64,000 bases of DNA from Bacillota bacterium (GTDB taxonomy: Bacteria; Bacillota; Clostridia; Christensenellales; Aristaeellaceae): contig JAEYAR010000038.1 in NCBI GenBank assembly GCA_023404715.1, positions 1 through 64,000 on the forward strand. Direction: 5' to 3'. The stretch's first letter is position 1. Each line of letters opens with the position of its first letter. Positions 18,325 through 26,392 of the stretch are shown piece after piece. The translations under genes and the position numbers were made by a program. The notes beneath the pieces are model-generated. The model searched no databases and had not been told where the DNA came from. It saw only the letters and a list, made by a program, of their open reading frames with translations.

Positions 18325-18351
18325 GGCGCAGCCGGAACGACCGGCTGCGCC
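18325..18351 (-). terminator. Strong hairpin after the 18393-19298 gene
   Basis: GGCGCAGCCGG (18325-18335) and CCGGCTGCGCC (18341-18351) form a perfect 11-bp stem with a 5-base loop. It lies in the gap between two leftward genes. No T tract follows, so it may be a weak terminator or a message-stabilising structure. Confidence 0.5.
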
Positions 18352-18392
18352 CAGACTATTCTCTAAAACCGCCCCGCACGAAACGCCGAGCA

Positions 18393-19298
18393 TCAGTGCG
18401 ATAGGGTCATGGTGTACCTTCCCTCCGTCTTCTCGCTGGGGTGAAGATCGATCTCGAGGATGTCGTCCAACTCCACGCCGTCATAATAGATCGCGTCCGC
18501 ATCCTCAAACTCGATCATGAATTCCCATTTCTCCCCCGTACGGCTTTCCAACGGCGTATCGCGGAAATCCACGTCGATCCATTTGCCGTCCCTCAGCATC
18601 GCCGATTGATAGTTCAAAAGGTAATTGCTCCCCCATCCTTTCTCGCCCTCCGGCATGATATATAGCCCCGTAATCACATGGCTGGAATTGTTATAGAAGT
18701 TGAAATCCATGACCGTGCGGAAAAAATCATAGGTCTTGAGCCTACCTCCGCTCGCCAGGCTTCCGTCCTCTTGCTCCCACATGTTGGTATACACAAAAGC
18801 AAAATCCGTCAAGCTCGCGGGCGCTAGATATTCGATCACAAGCTGCATGGGCTCGTCGTATACCAGCACCGGCCAGGCCAGGTTTTGTACGCGGCCATTG
18901 CTCAGGCTGTATACGTTAGCGGGCCAGTAGTAGAGGAAATCGTCTTCATCCGTCGGATCCGCCCCCATGCTCGTCAATACAAAATCATAGTCCGTTATGC
19001 CGACGCCGTCCGGCATCCCCTCGCCGCTGCGCACCGTCAGGGTAAACAGGATGCTCATGACGCCGCGCGTATCGCTCGCGTACTCCTCCTGGCCCTCCAG
19101 CGTGAAGTAAAACGCATCTTCGACGGAGACCTCCTCGTTCAGCCCGTAATGGTCGTTCTCGCTGCGGCAGAGCGCCAGCACGTTTTCCTGAACGTCCCTC
19201 GCCTGCATTTTGTTTGAGATGTCCGCCAAGGCGGCCGACGAACATACCATCATCCATAATGCCGCCAATATAGCAGCCATCCTGCACTTATTTTTCAT
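18393..19298 (-). CDS. Secreted protein of unknown function, in kinase-NACHT cluster
   Basis: This 301-residue protein has a signal peptide (KCRMAAILAALWMMVCSSAA then LADIS), no lipobox and no further membrane helix. The mature part is acidic and rich in aromatic residues and predicted strands (for example DYDFVLTSMGADPTDEDDFL and GKWIDVDFRDTPLESRTGEK). This suggests an extracellular beta-rich domain. I do not recognise the family. GAAAGGGGAG lies 8 bases upstream of ATG 19298. It lies between the small membrane protein gene and the cytosolic partner gene of the kinase-NACHT cluster. It might present a ligand to the kinase's outer domain; that is inference. Confidence 0.8.
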   Translation of the reverse strand: MKNKCRMAAILAALWMMVCSSAALADISNKMQARDVQENVLALCRSENDHYGLNEEVSVEDAFYFTLEGQEEYASDTRGVMSILFTLTVRSGEGMPDGVGITDYDFVLTSMGADPTDEDDFLYYWPANVYSLSNGRVQNLAWPVLVYDEPMQLVIEYLAPASLTDFAFVYTNMWEQEDGSLASGGRLKTYDFFRTVMDFNFYNNSSHVITGLYIMPEGEKGWGSNYLLNYQSAMLRDGKWIDVDFRDTPLESRTGEKWEFMIEFEDADAIYYDGVELDDILEIDLHPSEKTEGRYTMTLSH

Positions 19299-19403
19299 GA
19301 ATTACTCCCCTTTCTCTTCTACCGATGCCGACTGCGCCTATGCCAACATGCGAACCTCCCGTTCTTTGTCTCCCCTCCTTTTCCCCTCCGATCGCCTCGC
19401 GCA

Positions 19404-19427
19404 TACGGCGGGTTCGCCCTCGCCGTA
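19404..19427 (-). other. Hairpin after the small membrane-protein gene
   Basis: TACGGCG (19404-19410) and CGCCGTA (19421-19427) form a 7-bp stem just after the stop at 19434. There is no T tract. It may mark the end of that message or act between it and the next leftward gene. Confidence 0.4.
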
Positions 19428-19433
19428 AGGCGC

Positions 19434-19922
19434 TTACGAACGATAGATCCGGACGATATCCTCAATGCTCGCCAGCGAACTGAATCCCCCCGCCATCATG
19501 GAGAGCACCGCCGGGGCGATGCCCTTTGCTTCGGCTGCGGAGATTTTGTGCGCATCGAGCAATGTGGCCAGCACGAGCGCGAAGCGATAGGTAAACAGGA
19601 TATTGGCGACCGTGCTGGCGCCCATGGCGATGAACAGCCCTGCGCCCGGAATGAGGGTAAAAAGGCGCGTCGCGAGCTTGCATCCGCCGTAATACCCCAT
19701 TGCGCCGGATACGACGGCGCCTACGACCTTTTTGGCGGTCTCCTTGTCCATTGCAGCGCCGGACTTGCTCACCATACCGACCAGCAGCGAACCCCAAATG
19801 GCGGCGATGCCTGCGGCGTCGGCGGCAGAGGACAAAGCGCCGAGCGGCCCGGCCCCTGCAGAGGCGATCATTGCGATTTTGACGCATTCATTGTACCGCG
19901 CGGGAAGGGTGTTCTTGCTCAT
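19434..19922 (-). CDS. Small membrane protein, DUF697-like, in kinase-NACHT cluster
   Basis: This 162-residue protein has several hydrophobic, Gly/Ala-rich segments (AAGIAAIWGSLLVGMVSKSG, KVVGAVVSGAMGYYGGCKLA, LIPGAGLFIAMGASTVANIL). The pattern 'helix - LIPGAG - helix' resembles DUF697/YcjF-type membrane proteins, which occur with regulatory GTPases, but the match is only by eye. GAGAAGGAGG precedes ATG 19922. It is the first gene of the leftward group that leads to the kinase-NACHT gene, and it has an extended -10 promoter upstream. It might anchor the system at the membrane. Confidence 0.75.
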   Translation of the reverse strand: MSKNTLPARYNECVKIAMIASAGAGPLGALSSAADAAGIAAIWGSLLVGMVSKSGAAMDKETAKKVVGAVVSGAMGYYGGCKLATRLFTLIPGAGLFIAMGASTVANILFTYRFALVLATLLDAHKISAAEAKGIAPAVLSMMAGGFSSLASIEDIVRIYRS

Positions 19923-19984
19923 AGGTGTTCCTCCTTCTCATCCGTACCTGTTGTTCCGTCGTGTCGTCCCTTGAGGACGCGCTC

Positions 19985-19993
19985 AGTATAGCA
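19985..19993 (-). promoter_or_regulatory. Extended -10 promoter for the membrane-protein gene
   Basis: On the minus strand TGC then TATACT (19993-19985) lies 62 bases upstream of ATG 19922. The nearest TTGCAA has too long a spacer (20 bases), so this would work as an extended -10 promoter. The rest of the 19923-20101 gap holds nothing else I can name. Confidence 0.45.
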
Positions 19994-20101
19994 CACGGGC
20001 TCGGACAGGTTTGCAATGCGTTTCCGGTCGCAATAAAATAGGGCCTTTGCCGCGCAAAAGCCCTGAAACAGCAGGCCCTTTTTTGGAAATTCTCGGGATG
20101 A

Positions 20102-21403
20102 AAACCCCATCAAAATGATCAGGTCGCGCTGCGCATCCAAAGCACGACGCGCAGCATTCAAAACACGCATTTTGCGTTTATGAGGGCAAATCCGCAGATC
20201 GCCGTATCCACGTCCGTCGTCGAGCATCTATGCGCTGAGGAAATCCACACGGCCGTTCAGACCGGGGACGACTCCGTCGATCTCTATCTCGTTCGCCTCA
20301 GCACGGGCTTGCGCCGTCTGATGGAAAAGGGCTATCTGGAGCCGCTCTCCAGCGTAGCGCTCACCGGGGATCACGCGCGGCTACACGCCGTGTTCGCAGA
20401 CACGCTCGCGCATGAAGGGAAGGTTTATGCCGTGGCGGACTCGCTCTCGATATCGGGTTGGGCGATGCGCCCGGACATCCTGTCAGAAATCGCGCCGCCC
20501 GGCACGGTGCAGGCGCTCCTCGACCAAATCGACGCCTGGGGCGAACATCCCGGAAGCGAGGACATGCCCTGGATCACCCGCGCGTACAGCCCCAATCCCT
20601 GGGGCCCGCGCGACGCCATCCGTTACATCTACGGTCAGTACGCCATGGCCCGTTACGATCCAGAGCAGCCTTTGTCCTTCGCAGACGAGGGGCTAAAGGC
20701 GTTGCTCGAGCGCGCCCGCACCGAGCTGGAGCAGGCCGGCTCATGGGGCGACCCAACCGATTTAAGCATACCCGGCGCGATCGCCACGGGCTCCTATATC
20801 TCCCCTTCTGGCCACACCTATGAAAGCGCGCACATGATCGCCTCCCCGGCCATCCTGCCGGGAGAAAGCCCGCATATTCCGGCACAGCTGTACGTCTACG
20901 TCGTCAATCCACTCAGCCGCAACAAGGAGGCCGCCCTGTCTTACCTGGAATACGTCGCGCAAAACCGGGCGGTTTCAACGCAAAGCATGATCGAAGCCGG
21001 GTGGGCAAAAGCGGTTTTCGATTTCAAAGTGGTTCGTGAGTCGGAAGAAATGCTGGCGGACATGGAGCAGCAGCTCGAAACCGCCGCCGGCGAGGAAAAG
21101 CTAGCGCTGGAGGCCGGCAAAGCGGCCCTCGCAGAGCACATCGAGGCGGCTTACGCCGCTCCGGATAACTGGCTCGTCTACGAGCCCGCGCTGCAGCGCT
21201 ATAAGCGCGATATTCTTCCCCTCCTCGACTTCGGCCTCAATCCCTTCATCGAAGGCGCCGGCGTGTCGCATGCGGCCGTCTCCGGCAACATCGGGGATTT
21301 GCTGGAGCAATACATCGCAGGCTCCCTGTCCGTCGACGCGCTCGTCGAAAAGCTCGACGCCATCGCGGAGCGGATGCAGGCGGAGGAAGAGGGGTTGCGA
21401 TAA
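20102..21403 (+). pseudogene. 5'-truncated family-1 solute-binding protein gene
   Basis: The open frame from 20102 to the stop at 21403 encodes the body of a binding protein without its signal peptide. The first plausible ATG (20180) sits at MRANPQIAVSTSVVEHL, which is the end of the first helix of the fold. Codons before it (VALRIQSTTRSIQNTHFAF) still look like the preceding strand and helix ('lriqs...sl.naifaFmranPqI'), so coding similarity continues upstream of any start codon and then stops at an in-frame TGA. Later motifs are intact (DLYLVRLSTGLRRLMEKGYL). From ATG 20180 the product would be 407 residues and cytosolic. No permease lies nearby. It is probably a decayed gene. Expression of a soluble fragment cannot be excluded. 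Confidence 0.6.
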
Positions 21404-21425
21404 CGGAACGCTCCTTTGTGCGGCG

Positions 21426-22910
21426 TTACTTCACATCCTCCTTGGCTGCTGCGGCGGCCTGCTGGCGAAACTTAGCGCTTTGCCGTTCCATCTCGGCGAC
21501 GGTCTTCTCTTGCTGAACAAAGCCCGTGACAGGACGGTAATCCGGCGTTACGGCGGCCACGCGCGCCTTCGCGCGCTCGATCTCATCCGCGTATTGCGGC
21601 AGCCACTTCGCTTGCGCGATTAACATTTCATCCACCATTTGCCGTATCTGCGTGGTGGTACAGGCGGCGCCGGTCAGCGGATCCATCAGCGCCGCTTGAT
21701 ACAAAAGCGTGATGTCGCCGTGCACAGCGGCCTCGACCGCCAGCTTTTGCACCCATACGCTTTGGGCGCAGATGGCCGCGCAGCCCAGCGGTAAATCGCC
21801 CACGCGCGGGACGGAGATGCCGTTGCGATCCGCGTAGCAGGGCACCTCCACCACGCACTCATCGGGCAAATTGGCGATGCAGCCGTCGTTCATCACGTTA
21901 AAATGCCCGCGGTAAACGCGCCCCGTCTCCAATGCTTCGATGATATAGCCGCCGTGTTCGCTGCTATGGGTCTCCTGCTTAAACTGGAAGGGGGGTTCTT
22001 TGAGCCAGTTGGGAAAGTCCGTTTCAAACCAGTTGCGGCTTTCTTTGCATACGCGCAGATATCCGCCCGTTTCGCCCTGTATCCAAATGCTCAGGTTAAT
22101 CCACTTTGCCATTTCATCCGGATGCGTGCGGTACCACGGAAGGTATTCGGACAGGTGGCCGTTCGATTCGGTGGAATAGTAGCCGAAGTTTTTGAGCACA
22201 TCCAAGCGAACGCTCTCGTCCCGCTGCATTTCCTCCATTTGCGGCAGAAGCGTCCGCAGCTCCTCTACCCGTTCCACCCCGTCCACCTTGACGGATATGT
22301 ACCATGTTTGATGGTTGAGCCCCGCGCAGATGATGTCGACATCCTTGACATCCCTGTTAAACGCCCTAGCGATCTGCTGATGCCCATGCTGCACGCCGTG
22401 GCAAAGCCCGTACGTAGGCACGCCGCCGTACTTGTTGCACGCCCAAGTGAGCATGGCGTTGGGATTCGAGTAGTTGAGCATGATGCATCCGGGCAAAGCC
22501 ACCTCTTTGATATCCTTGCAAAAGCCAAGCACGGCATCGACGCCCCGCTGGCCATACATGATGCCGCCGATGCACAGCGTATCGCCCACGCACTGATCGA
22601 CACCGTACTTGAGCGGTATCTCAATGTCGGTCGCAAAGGCTTCCAGCATGCCGATGCGCACACAGTTGATCACATACTTGGCGTTTTGAAACGCCTCGCG
22701 GCGGTCGAGCGTGGACTGTATCTGGATGGACAGGCCGTTTTCGTCGATATCCCTTTGGCACAGCTGGGTAACCATGCGCAGGTTATCGGGGTTTATATCC
22801 GTAAAGGCGACCTCCATATCCCGAAATTCTTTTACGCTCAGAATATCGGCCAACAGCCTTCTGGTAAACCCAATGGAACCCGCGCCGATGAATGCGATCT
22901 TAAAAGACAT
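21426..22910 (-). CDS. melA: Alpha-galactosidase/alpha-glycosidase, GH4 family (MelA)
   Basis: This 494-residue cytosolic glycosidase belongs to the NAD- and manganese-dependent family 4. It has an N-terminal Rossmann motif (IAFIGAGSIGFTRRLL), 'FTDINPDNL' at the end of the second strand, NYSNPNAMLTWA (the conserved NP-x-A/M-x-x-T region) and CHGVQHG, whose Cys and His bind the metal. Its overall shape matches MelA-type alpha-galactosidases. ATG 22910 is chosen with AGGGAGTGGG about 7 bases upstream; a GTG four codons earlier lies within that site. It is divergent from an AraC regulator at 23018, with a strong promoter in the gap, so melibiose or another alpha-galactoside may induce it. Exact sugar specificity within GH4 is uncertain. 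Confidence 0.88.
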   Translation of the reverse strand: MSFKIAFIGAGSIGFTRRLLADILSVKEFRDMEVAFTDINPDNLRMVTQLCQRDIDENGLSIQIQSTLDRREAFQNAKYVINCVRIGMLEAFATDIEIPLKYGVDQCVGDTLCIGGIMYGQRGVDAVLGFCKDIKEVALPGCIMLNYSNPNAMLTWACNKYGGVPTYGLCHGVQHGHQQIARAFNRDVKDVDIICAGLNHQTWYISVKVDGVERVEELRTLLPQMEEMQRDESVRLDVLKNFGYYSTESNGHLSEYLPWYRTHPDEMAKWINLSIWIQGETGGYLRVCKESRNWFETDFPNWLKEPPFQFKQETHSSEHGGYIIEALETGRVYRGHFNVMNDGCIANLPDECVVEVPCYADRNGISVPRVGDLPLGCAAICAQSVWVQKLAVEAAVHGDITLLYQAALMDPLTGAACTTTQIRQMVDEMLIAQAKWLPQYADEIERAKARVAAVTPDYRPVTGFVQQEKTVAEMERQSAKFRQQAAAAAKEDVK

Positions 22911-22938
22911 TGTGGTTCCCACTCCCTCATGCTATAAT
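22910..22938 (+). promoter_or_regulatory. Promoter for the AraC-family regulator
   Basis: TTGTGG (22910-22915), a 17-base spacer and TATAAT (22933-22938), preceded by TGC (extended -10), face the regulator gene at 23018. The promoter overlaps the ribosome-site region of melA and lies next to the opposing melA promoter, so one bound regulator could control both. Confidence 0.6.
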
Positions 22939-22956
22939 GGGTATTGTTATGATCTG

Positions 22957-22985
22957 ATTATAGGGCGCAATCAAAAAGTGTTCAA
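22957..22985 (-). promoter_or_regulatory. Promoter for melA
   Basis: On the minus strand TTGAAC (22985-22980), a 17-base spacer and TATAAT (22962-22957) lie about 50 bases before the melA start. Confidence 0.7.
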
Positions 22986-23017
22986 GAGCATTGTTTTGAT
23001 GTGAGGGTAATTTTTTG

Positions 23018-23872
23018 ATGGATGCAATGGTCGATTCATACGGGTTCCGCTTCCTGGATGCGGTTGCGCCGGACCTGCTCACCCTGCACGGCTTGGGGCA
23101 TGAATGCCGCCTGAGCGATTACGATTGGCACAACGAAAACCGCCAAGCGAATCTGTGGCTTTTCCAATATACGCTTGAAGGGAAAGGGCGGCTTCGCCTC
23201 GGGGGAAAGGAGTATGCGCTGCCGCCCGAAACGGGTTTTTTGATGCGGCTGCCAAACGATTCCCGCTACTGGCTGGACAGCGGGGGCTGGCGATTGATCT
23301 GGATCATCGTCGGCGGTGAATGGGCCGATCGGTATTTGACCCAGGTACTCGAGCATTACGAGGCGGTCGTAACCCTTAGCGTCCATTCCCCCGCCATCGA
23401 GGCGCTGCACCAAGCCTACCAAAAGGCGCGCACGGGGCAAATCAATACGGCGAACGATGCGCAGGAGGTCGCGTTTCGCTTTATTTGCCGCCTGCATGAA
23501 TCCCTGAGCAAGCCCGCGCAGCGAGCGCAATCGCCCGTCAAGCAGGCGCTCGCCATCATTGAAGCGGAGCATGCGACCCTTGAGAGCGCAGGTGAAATCG
23601 CCAGGCGGCTCCATCTCTCGCAGGAGCACCTCTCGCGCCTTTTTACCGCGCAAACGGGCAGGACGCTGATCCAGTCGTTGACCCATGCCAGAATGCGCCA
23701 CGCCGCGCAGCTATTGCTAAACAGCGATTTGACCCTGGAGGCCATCGCCGTGCAGTGCGGATATAGCAACGCGAATTACTTTGGCAAGGCATTCAAGCGC
23801 GCCGTCGGGCTCGCGCCCGCAGCCTTTCGCCAAAACGCGCATGCCCAGGGATATTGCGAGGTGCTATTGTAG
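23018..23872 (+). CDS. AraC-family transcriptional regulator
   Basis: This 284-residue regulator has an N-terminal cupin-like sugar-sensing domain of about 150 residues (LWLFQYTLEGKGRLRLGGKE, then LPPETGFLMRLPND). The C-terminal AraC DNA-binding domain has two helix-turn-helix motifs (SAGEIARRLHLSQEHLSRLF and LEAIAVQCGYSNANYFGKAF, ending AVGLAPAAFRQ). ATG 23018 has GAGGG about 10 bases upstream; a TTG one codon earlier is also possible. It is divergent from melA and most likely controls it in response to its sugar. Confidence 0.9.
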   Translation: MDAMVDSYGFRFLDAVAPDLLTLHGLGHECRLSDYDWHNENRQANLWLFQYTLEGKGRLRLGGKEYALPPETGFLMRLPNDSRYWLDSGGWRLIWIIVGGEWADRYLTQVLEHYEAVVTLSVHSPAIEALHQAYQKARTGQINTANDAQEVAFRFICRLHESLSKPAQRAQSPVKQALAIIEAEHATLESAGEIARRLHLSQEHLSRLFTAQTGRTLIQSLTHARMRHAAQLLLNSDLTLEAIAVQCGYSNANYFGKAFKRAVGLAPAAFRQNAHAQGYCEVLL

Positions 23873-23943
23873 TATTTCAGCGAAGCAGCAGATGCAGGTT
23901 GTATTGATGACGATGCGCTATTTCCTTTTGCACCAATCGCTGC

Positions 23944-23972
23944 TTGCAATGCTAAAACTTATGCGTTACAAT
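23944..23972 (+). promoter_or_regulatory. Promoter for the Fic gene
   Basis: TTGCAA (23944-23949), a 17-base spacer and TACAAT (23967-23972) lie 17 bases upstream of the gene start. The match to the sigma-A consensus is good. Confidence 0.7.
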
Positions 23973-23989
23973 AAAACAAGATAGAGGTG

Positions 23990-24766
23990 ATGAGGTTGCC
24001 AGATCCATATATTCCCCCCTATACGATTACCAATAAGATCGTAGAGTTGATTGCGGAAATCAGCGAGATGGTCGGTTCCATCAGCGTTGGAAAAAACATG
24101 AATGCCAATCCGCAGCTGCGACGGGATAACCGCGTGAAAACCATTCATGCGTCGCTTGCGATTGAAAATAACGCCCTTTCTCTCGATCAGGTAACGGCAA
24201 TCATCAACGGCAAGCGCGTGTTAGGCGCACCCGGTGATGTTCAGGAAGTAAAAAACGCCTTTGAAGCCTATGAGCATCTGCTCTCCTTCGACCCCTATTC
24301 TGTATCCGATCTGCTGAAAGCCCACGAGATTCTGATGATGGGGTTGGTAAAAGAAGCGGGGGTGTTTCGACGTGGAGGCGTAGGCATCTTCGCGGGGGAT
24401 AGACTGGTTCACATGGCTCCGCCCGCCAGTTTCGTACCGCAGCAAATAGAAGACCTTCTACGCTGGATAAAGAACGAAGCCGTTCACCCGCTGATCAAAA
24501 GCTGCGTATTTCATTATGAATTTGAGTTTATCCATCCATTTGCGGATGGCAATGGCCGCATGGGAAGAATGTGGCAAACGCTGCTGCTGTCTCGCTGGAA
24601 GCCCCTATTTGCGTGGCTTCCCGTGGAAACGTTGATACGGGAACGGCAGGATGAATACTATGCCGTCCTCGGGAAATCTGACAGTACAGCCAGCGCGACG
24701 CCGTTTATCGAGTTTCTGTTGGGCACGATTCGAGATGCGTTGCATGATGTAGCGAAAACTGATTGA
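23990..24766 (+). CDS. Fic family protein (predicted AMPylase, class II)
   Basis: This 258-residue protein carries the full Fic active-site motif HPFADGNGRMGR (about residues 180-191), so it should transfer AMP or a related group from a nucleotide to a hydroxyl on a target protein. The N-terminal part has SLAIENN near residue 45, which fits the inhibitory helix motif (S/T)xxxE(G/N) of class II Fic proteins; the protein therefore carries its own off-switch. Downstream 'PLFAWLPVETLIRERQDEYY' matches the typical C-terminal Fic region. The start could be ATG 23990 or TTG 23996. AGAGGTGA is better spaced for the TTG. It has its own promoter and terminator, so it is a single-gene unit. The target is unknown. 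Confidence 0.9.
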   Translation: MRLPDPYIPPYTITNKIVELIAEISEMVGSISVGKNMNANPQLRRDNRVKTIHASLAIENNALSLDQVTAIINGKRVLGAPGDVQEVKNAFEAYEHLLSFDPYSVSDLLKAHEILMMGLVKEAGVFRRGGVGIFAGDRLVHMAPPASFVPQQIEDLLRWIKNEAVHPLIKSCVFHYEFEFIHPFADGNGRMGRMWQTLLLSRWKPLFAWLPVETLIRERQDEYYAVLGKSDSTASATPFIEFLLGTIRDALHDVAKTD

Positions 24767-24838
24767 TCCGGGGCTCGCTGAGATGACTGTTGCGGATAAG
24801 CCGAATAGCAGAAATCAGAAGCATAGGCGCTTATTAAA

Positions 24839-24880
24839 GCCATAGCTAATGTCGCCGTCATGGGCGACACCAGCTATGGC
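24839..24880. terminator. Bidirectional-looking terminator hairpin between Fic and phosphohexomutase genes
   Basis: GCCATAGCT (24839-24847) pairs with AGCTATGGC (24872-24880), and inside it GTCGCC pairs with GGCGAC (24851-24856, 24863-24868). CTTATTATCT follows on the plus strand. It lies between two convergent genes. Confidence 0.65.
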
Positions 24881-24934
24881 CTTATTATCTAGCACTTTTC
24901 ACCGCCGAGTTGCCTATGCGTGTCGTCGCTCCGC

Positions 24935-26353
24935 TCAGTTCAGCCTAAGCCCTAAAAAGTCCGCCATCTGCCGGCAGACGGCCTCCGCGCGCGATAGCGT
25001 CGGCATCTCGCAGAACACGCGCAGCAGCGGCTCCGTGCCCGAGAAGCGCACGATGATCCATCCATCCTCGAAGTAGACCTTGCAGCCGTCCATGTACGAC
25101 ACGTGATCCACCTTCTCCGTGAATTCCGGCAGCTCCTTGTCGGTCATCAGGCGCTTTTGCAGGCTGGTCTTCAGCTCCGCGTCGAACTTGCAGTCGTGCT
25201 CCGCCATGAAGCACTCGCCGAACTGGTCGGTGATCTCTTTATATAGCTCGGAGAGCTTCTTGCCCGTCACGGCCAGCATCTCCACCAGCAGCGTGCCCGC
25301 GTAGATGCCGTCCTTGCCGCTGATGTGCCCGCGCACCGTGAGCCCGCCGGAGGATTCGCCGCCGATGACCGCGTTGTGCTCGTCGATGGCCGCCGATACG
25401 TGCTTGAAGCCGACCGGCACCTCATAGCAGACCTCGCCAAAGGCCTGCGCCACCTTGTCCAGCAGGTGCGTGGTGGCGATGTTGCGTACCGCAGGCCCGC
25501 GCCAGCGGCGGTATTTGATCAGGTAGTAATACAGCAGCACCAGGATCTCGTTGGGGTGCACGAACTTGCCCTCGTCGTCGATGATCCCCAGGCGGTCCGC
25601 GTCGCCGTCCGTGGCGATGCCGATGTCCGCGCCGGTCTCGACCACCATGCTGCGCAACGCGCCGAGCGTGCGCTCGTTCGGCGCGGGCAGGCGCCCGCCG
25701 AAGAGCGTGTCGCGGCGCTCGTGGATGACGTCCACCTCGCAGCGCGCGGTGAGCAGGATCGTCTGCAGCGCCGTGCGGCTGACGCCGTACATCGGGTCGA
25801 GCACGATCTTGAGGTCGCGCGAGCGGATCGCGTCGATGTTGACCGCGCGCAGAATGGTATCGATATAGCTGTTGTAGGGGCTGATGATTTCGACATATCC
25901 CGCCGCCACGGCCTTTTCAAACGGCATGGCGGGGATATCCTCCGCCGCGATGGATGCGCAGGCTACGGCCAGCTCGTCCGTGATCTCCTGCTGGGCGTCG
26001 CGCCCGCCCTTTGTGAAGAGCTTGATGCCGTTGTAAAGCGCCGGGTTATGGCTGGCCGTCACTGCGATGCCGTAATACAGGCCGTATTGCTGCACGGTGT
26101 ACATGATCAGCGGCGTGGGCGATTCCCGGTTGATGAAATACGTATGGATGCGGCGCGCGGCCATGACCTCGGCCGCCCACTGCGCCGCCTCGCGCGAGAG
26201 AAAGCGGCGGTCAAAGCCGATGCACAGCCCGCGAGCGGCCACGTCCTCCTGCTCCATGCGCTGCGCAAGCGCGCACGCCAGCCGCTGCACGTTTTCCTTG
26301 GTAAACTCATCCCCGATGATGGCGCGCCAGCCGCCCGTTCCGAATGTGATCAT
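24935..26353 (-). CDS. Phosphohexomutase (phosphoglucomutase/phosphomannomutase family)
   Basis: This 472-residue enzyme moves a phosphate between C1 and C6 of a hexose or N-acetylhexosamine. The start is typical (ITFGTGGWRAIIGDEFTKEN). The active-site phosphoserine loop is TASHNPALYNGIKLF, the metal loop is ATDGDADRLGI, the sugar-binding loop is GGESSGGL and the C-terminal phosphate loop is VRFSGTEPLLRVF; all are intact. AAGGAGG precedes ATG 26353. It lies 39 bases downstream of the GH94 phosphorylase gene on the same strand. The phosphorylase makes a sugar 1-phosphate, so this mutase would convert it to the 6-phosphate for glycolysis or amino-sugar breakdown. Confidence 0.92.
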   Translation of the reverse strand: MITFGTGGWRAIIGDEFTKENVQRLACALAQRMEQEDVAARGLCIGFDRRFLSREAAQWAAEVMAARRIHTYFINRESPTPLIMYTVQQYGLYYGIAVTASHNPALYNGIKLFTKGGRDAQQEITDELAVACASIAAEDIPAMPFEKAVAAGYVEIISPYNSYIDTILRAVNIDAIRSRDLKIVLDPMYGVSRTALQTILLTARCEVDVIHERRDTLFGGRLPAPNERTLGALRSMVVETGADIGIATDGDADRLGIIDDEGKFVHPNEILVLLYYYLIKYRRWRGPAVRNIATTHLLDKVAQAFGEVCYEVPVGFKHVSAAIDEHNAVIGGESSGGLTVRGHISGKDGIYAGTLLVEMLAVTGKKLSELYKEITDQFGECFMAEHDCKFDAELKTSLQKRLMTDKELPEFTEKVDHVSYMDGCKVYFEDGWIIVRFSGTEPLLRVFCEMPTLSRAEAVCRQMADFLGLRLN

Positions 26354-26392
26354 CTGGTTTCCTCCTTTTTCGCGGCACAATCCCCGCCGCTC

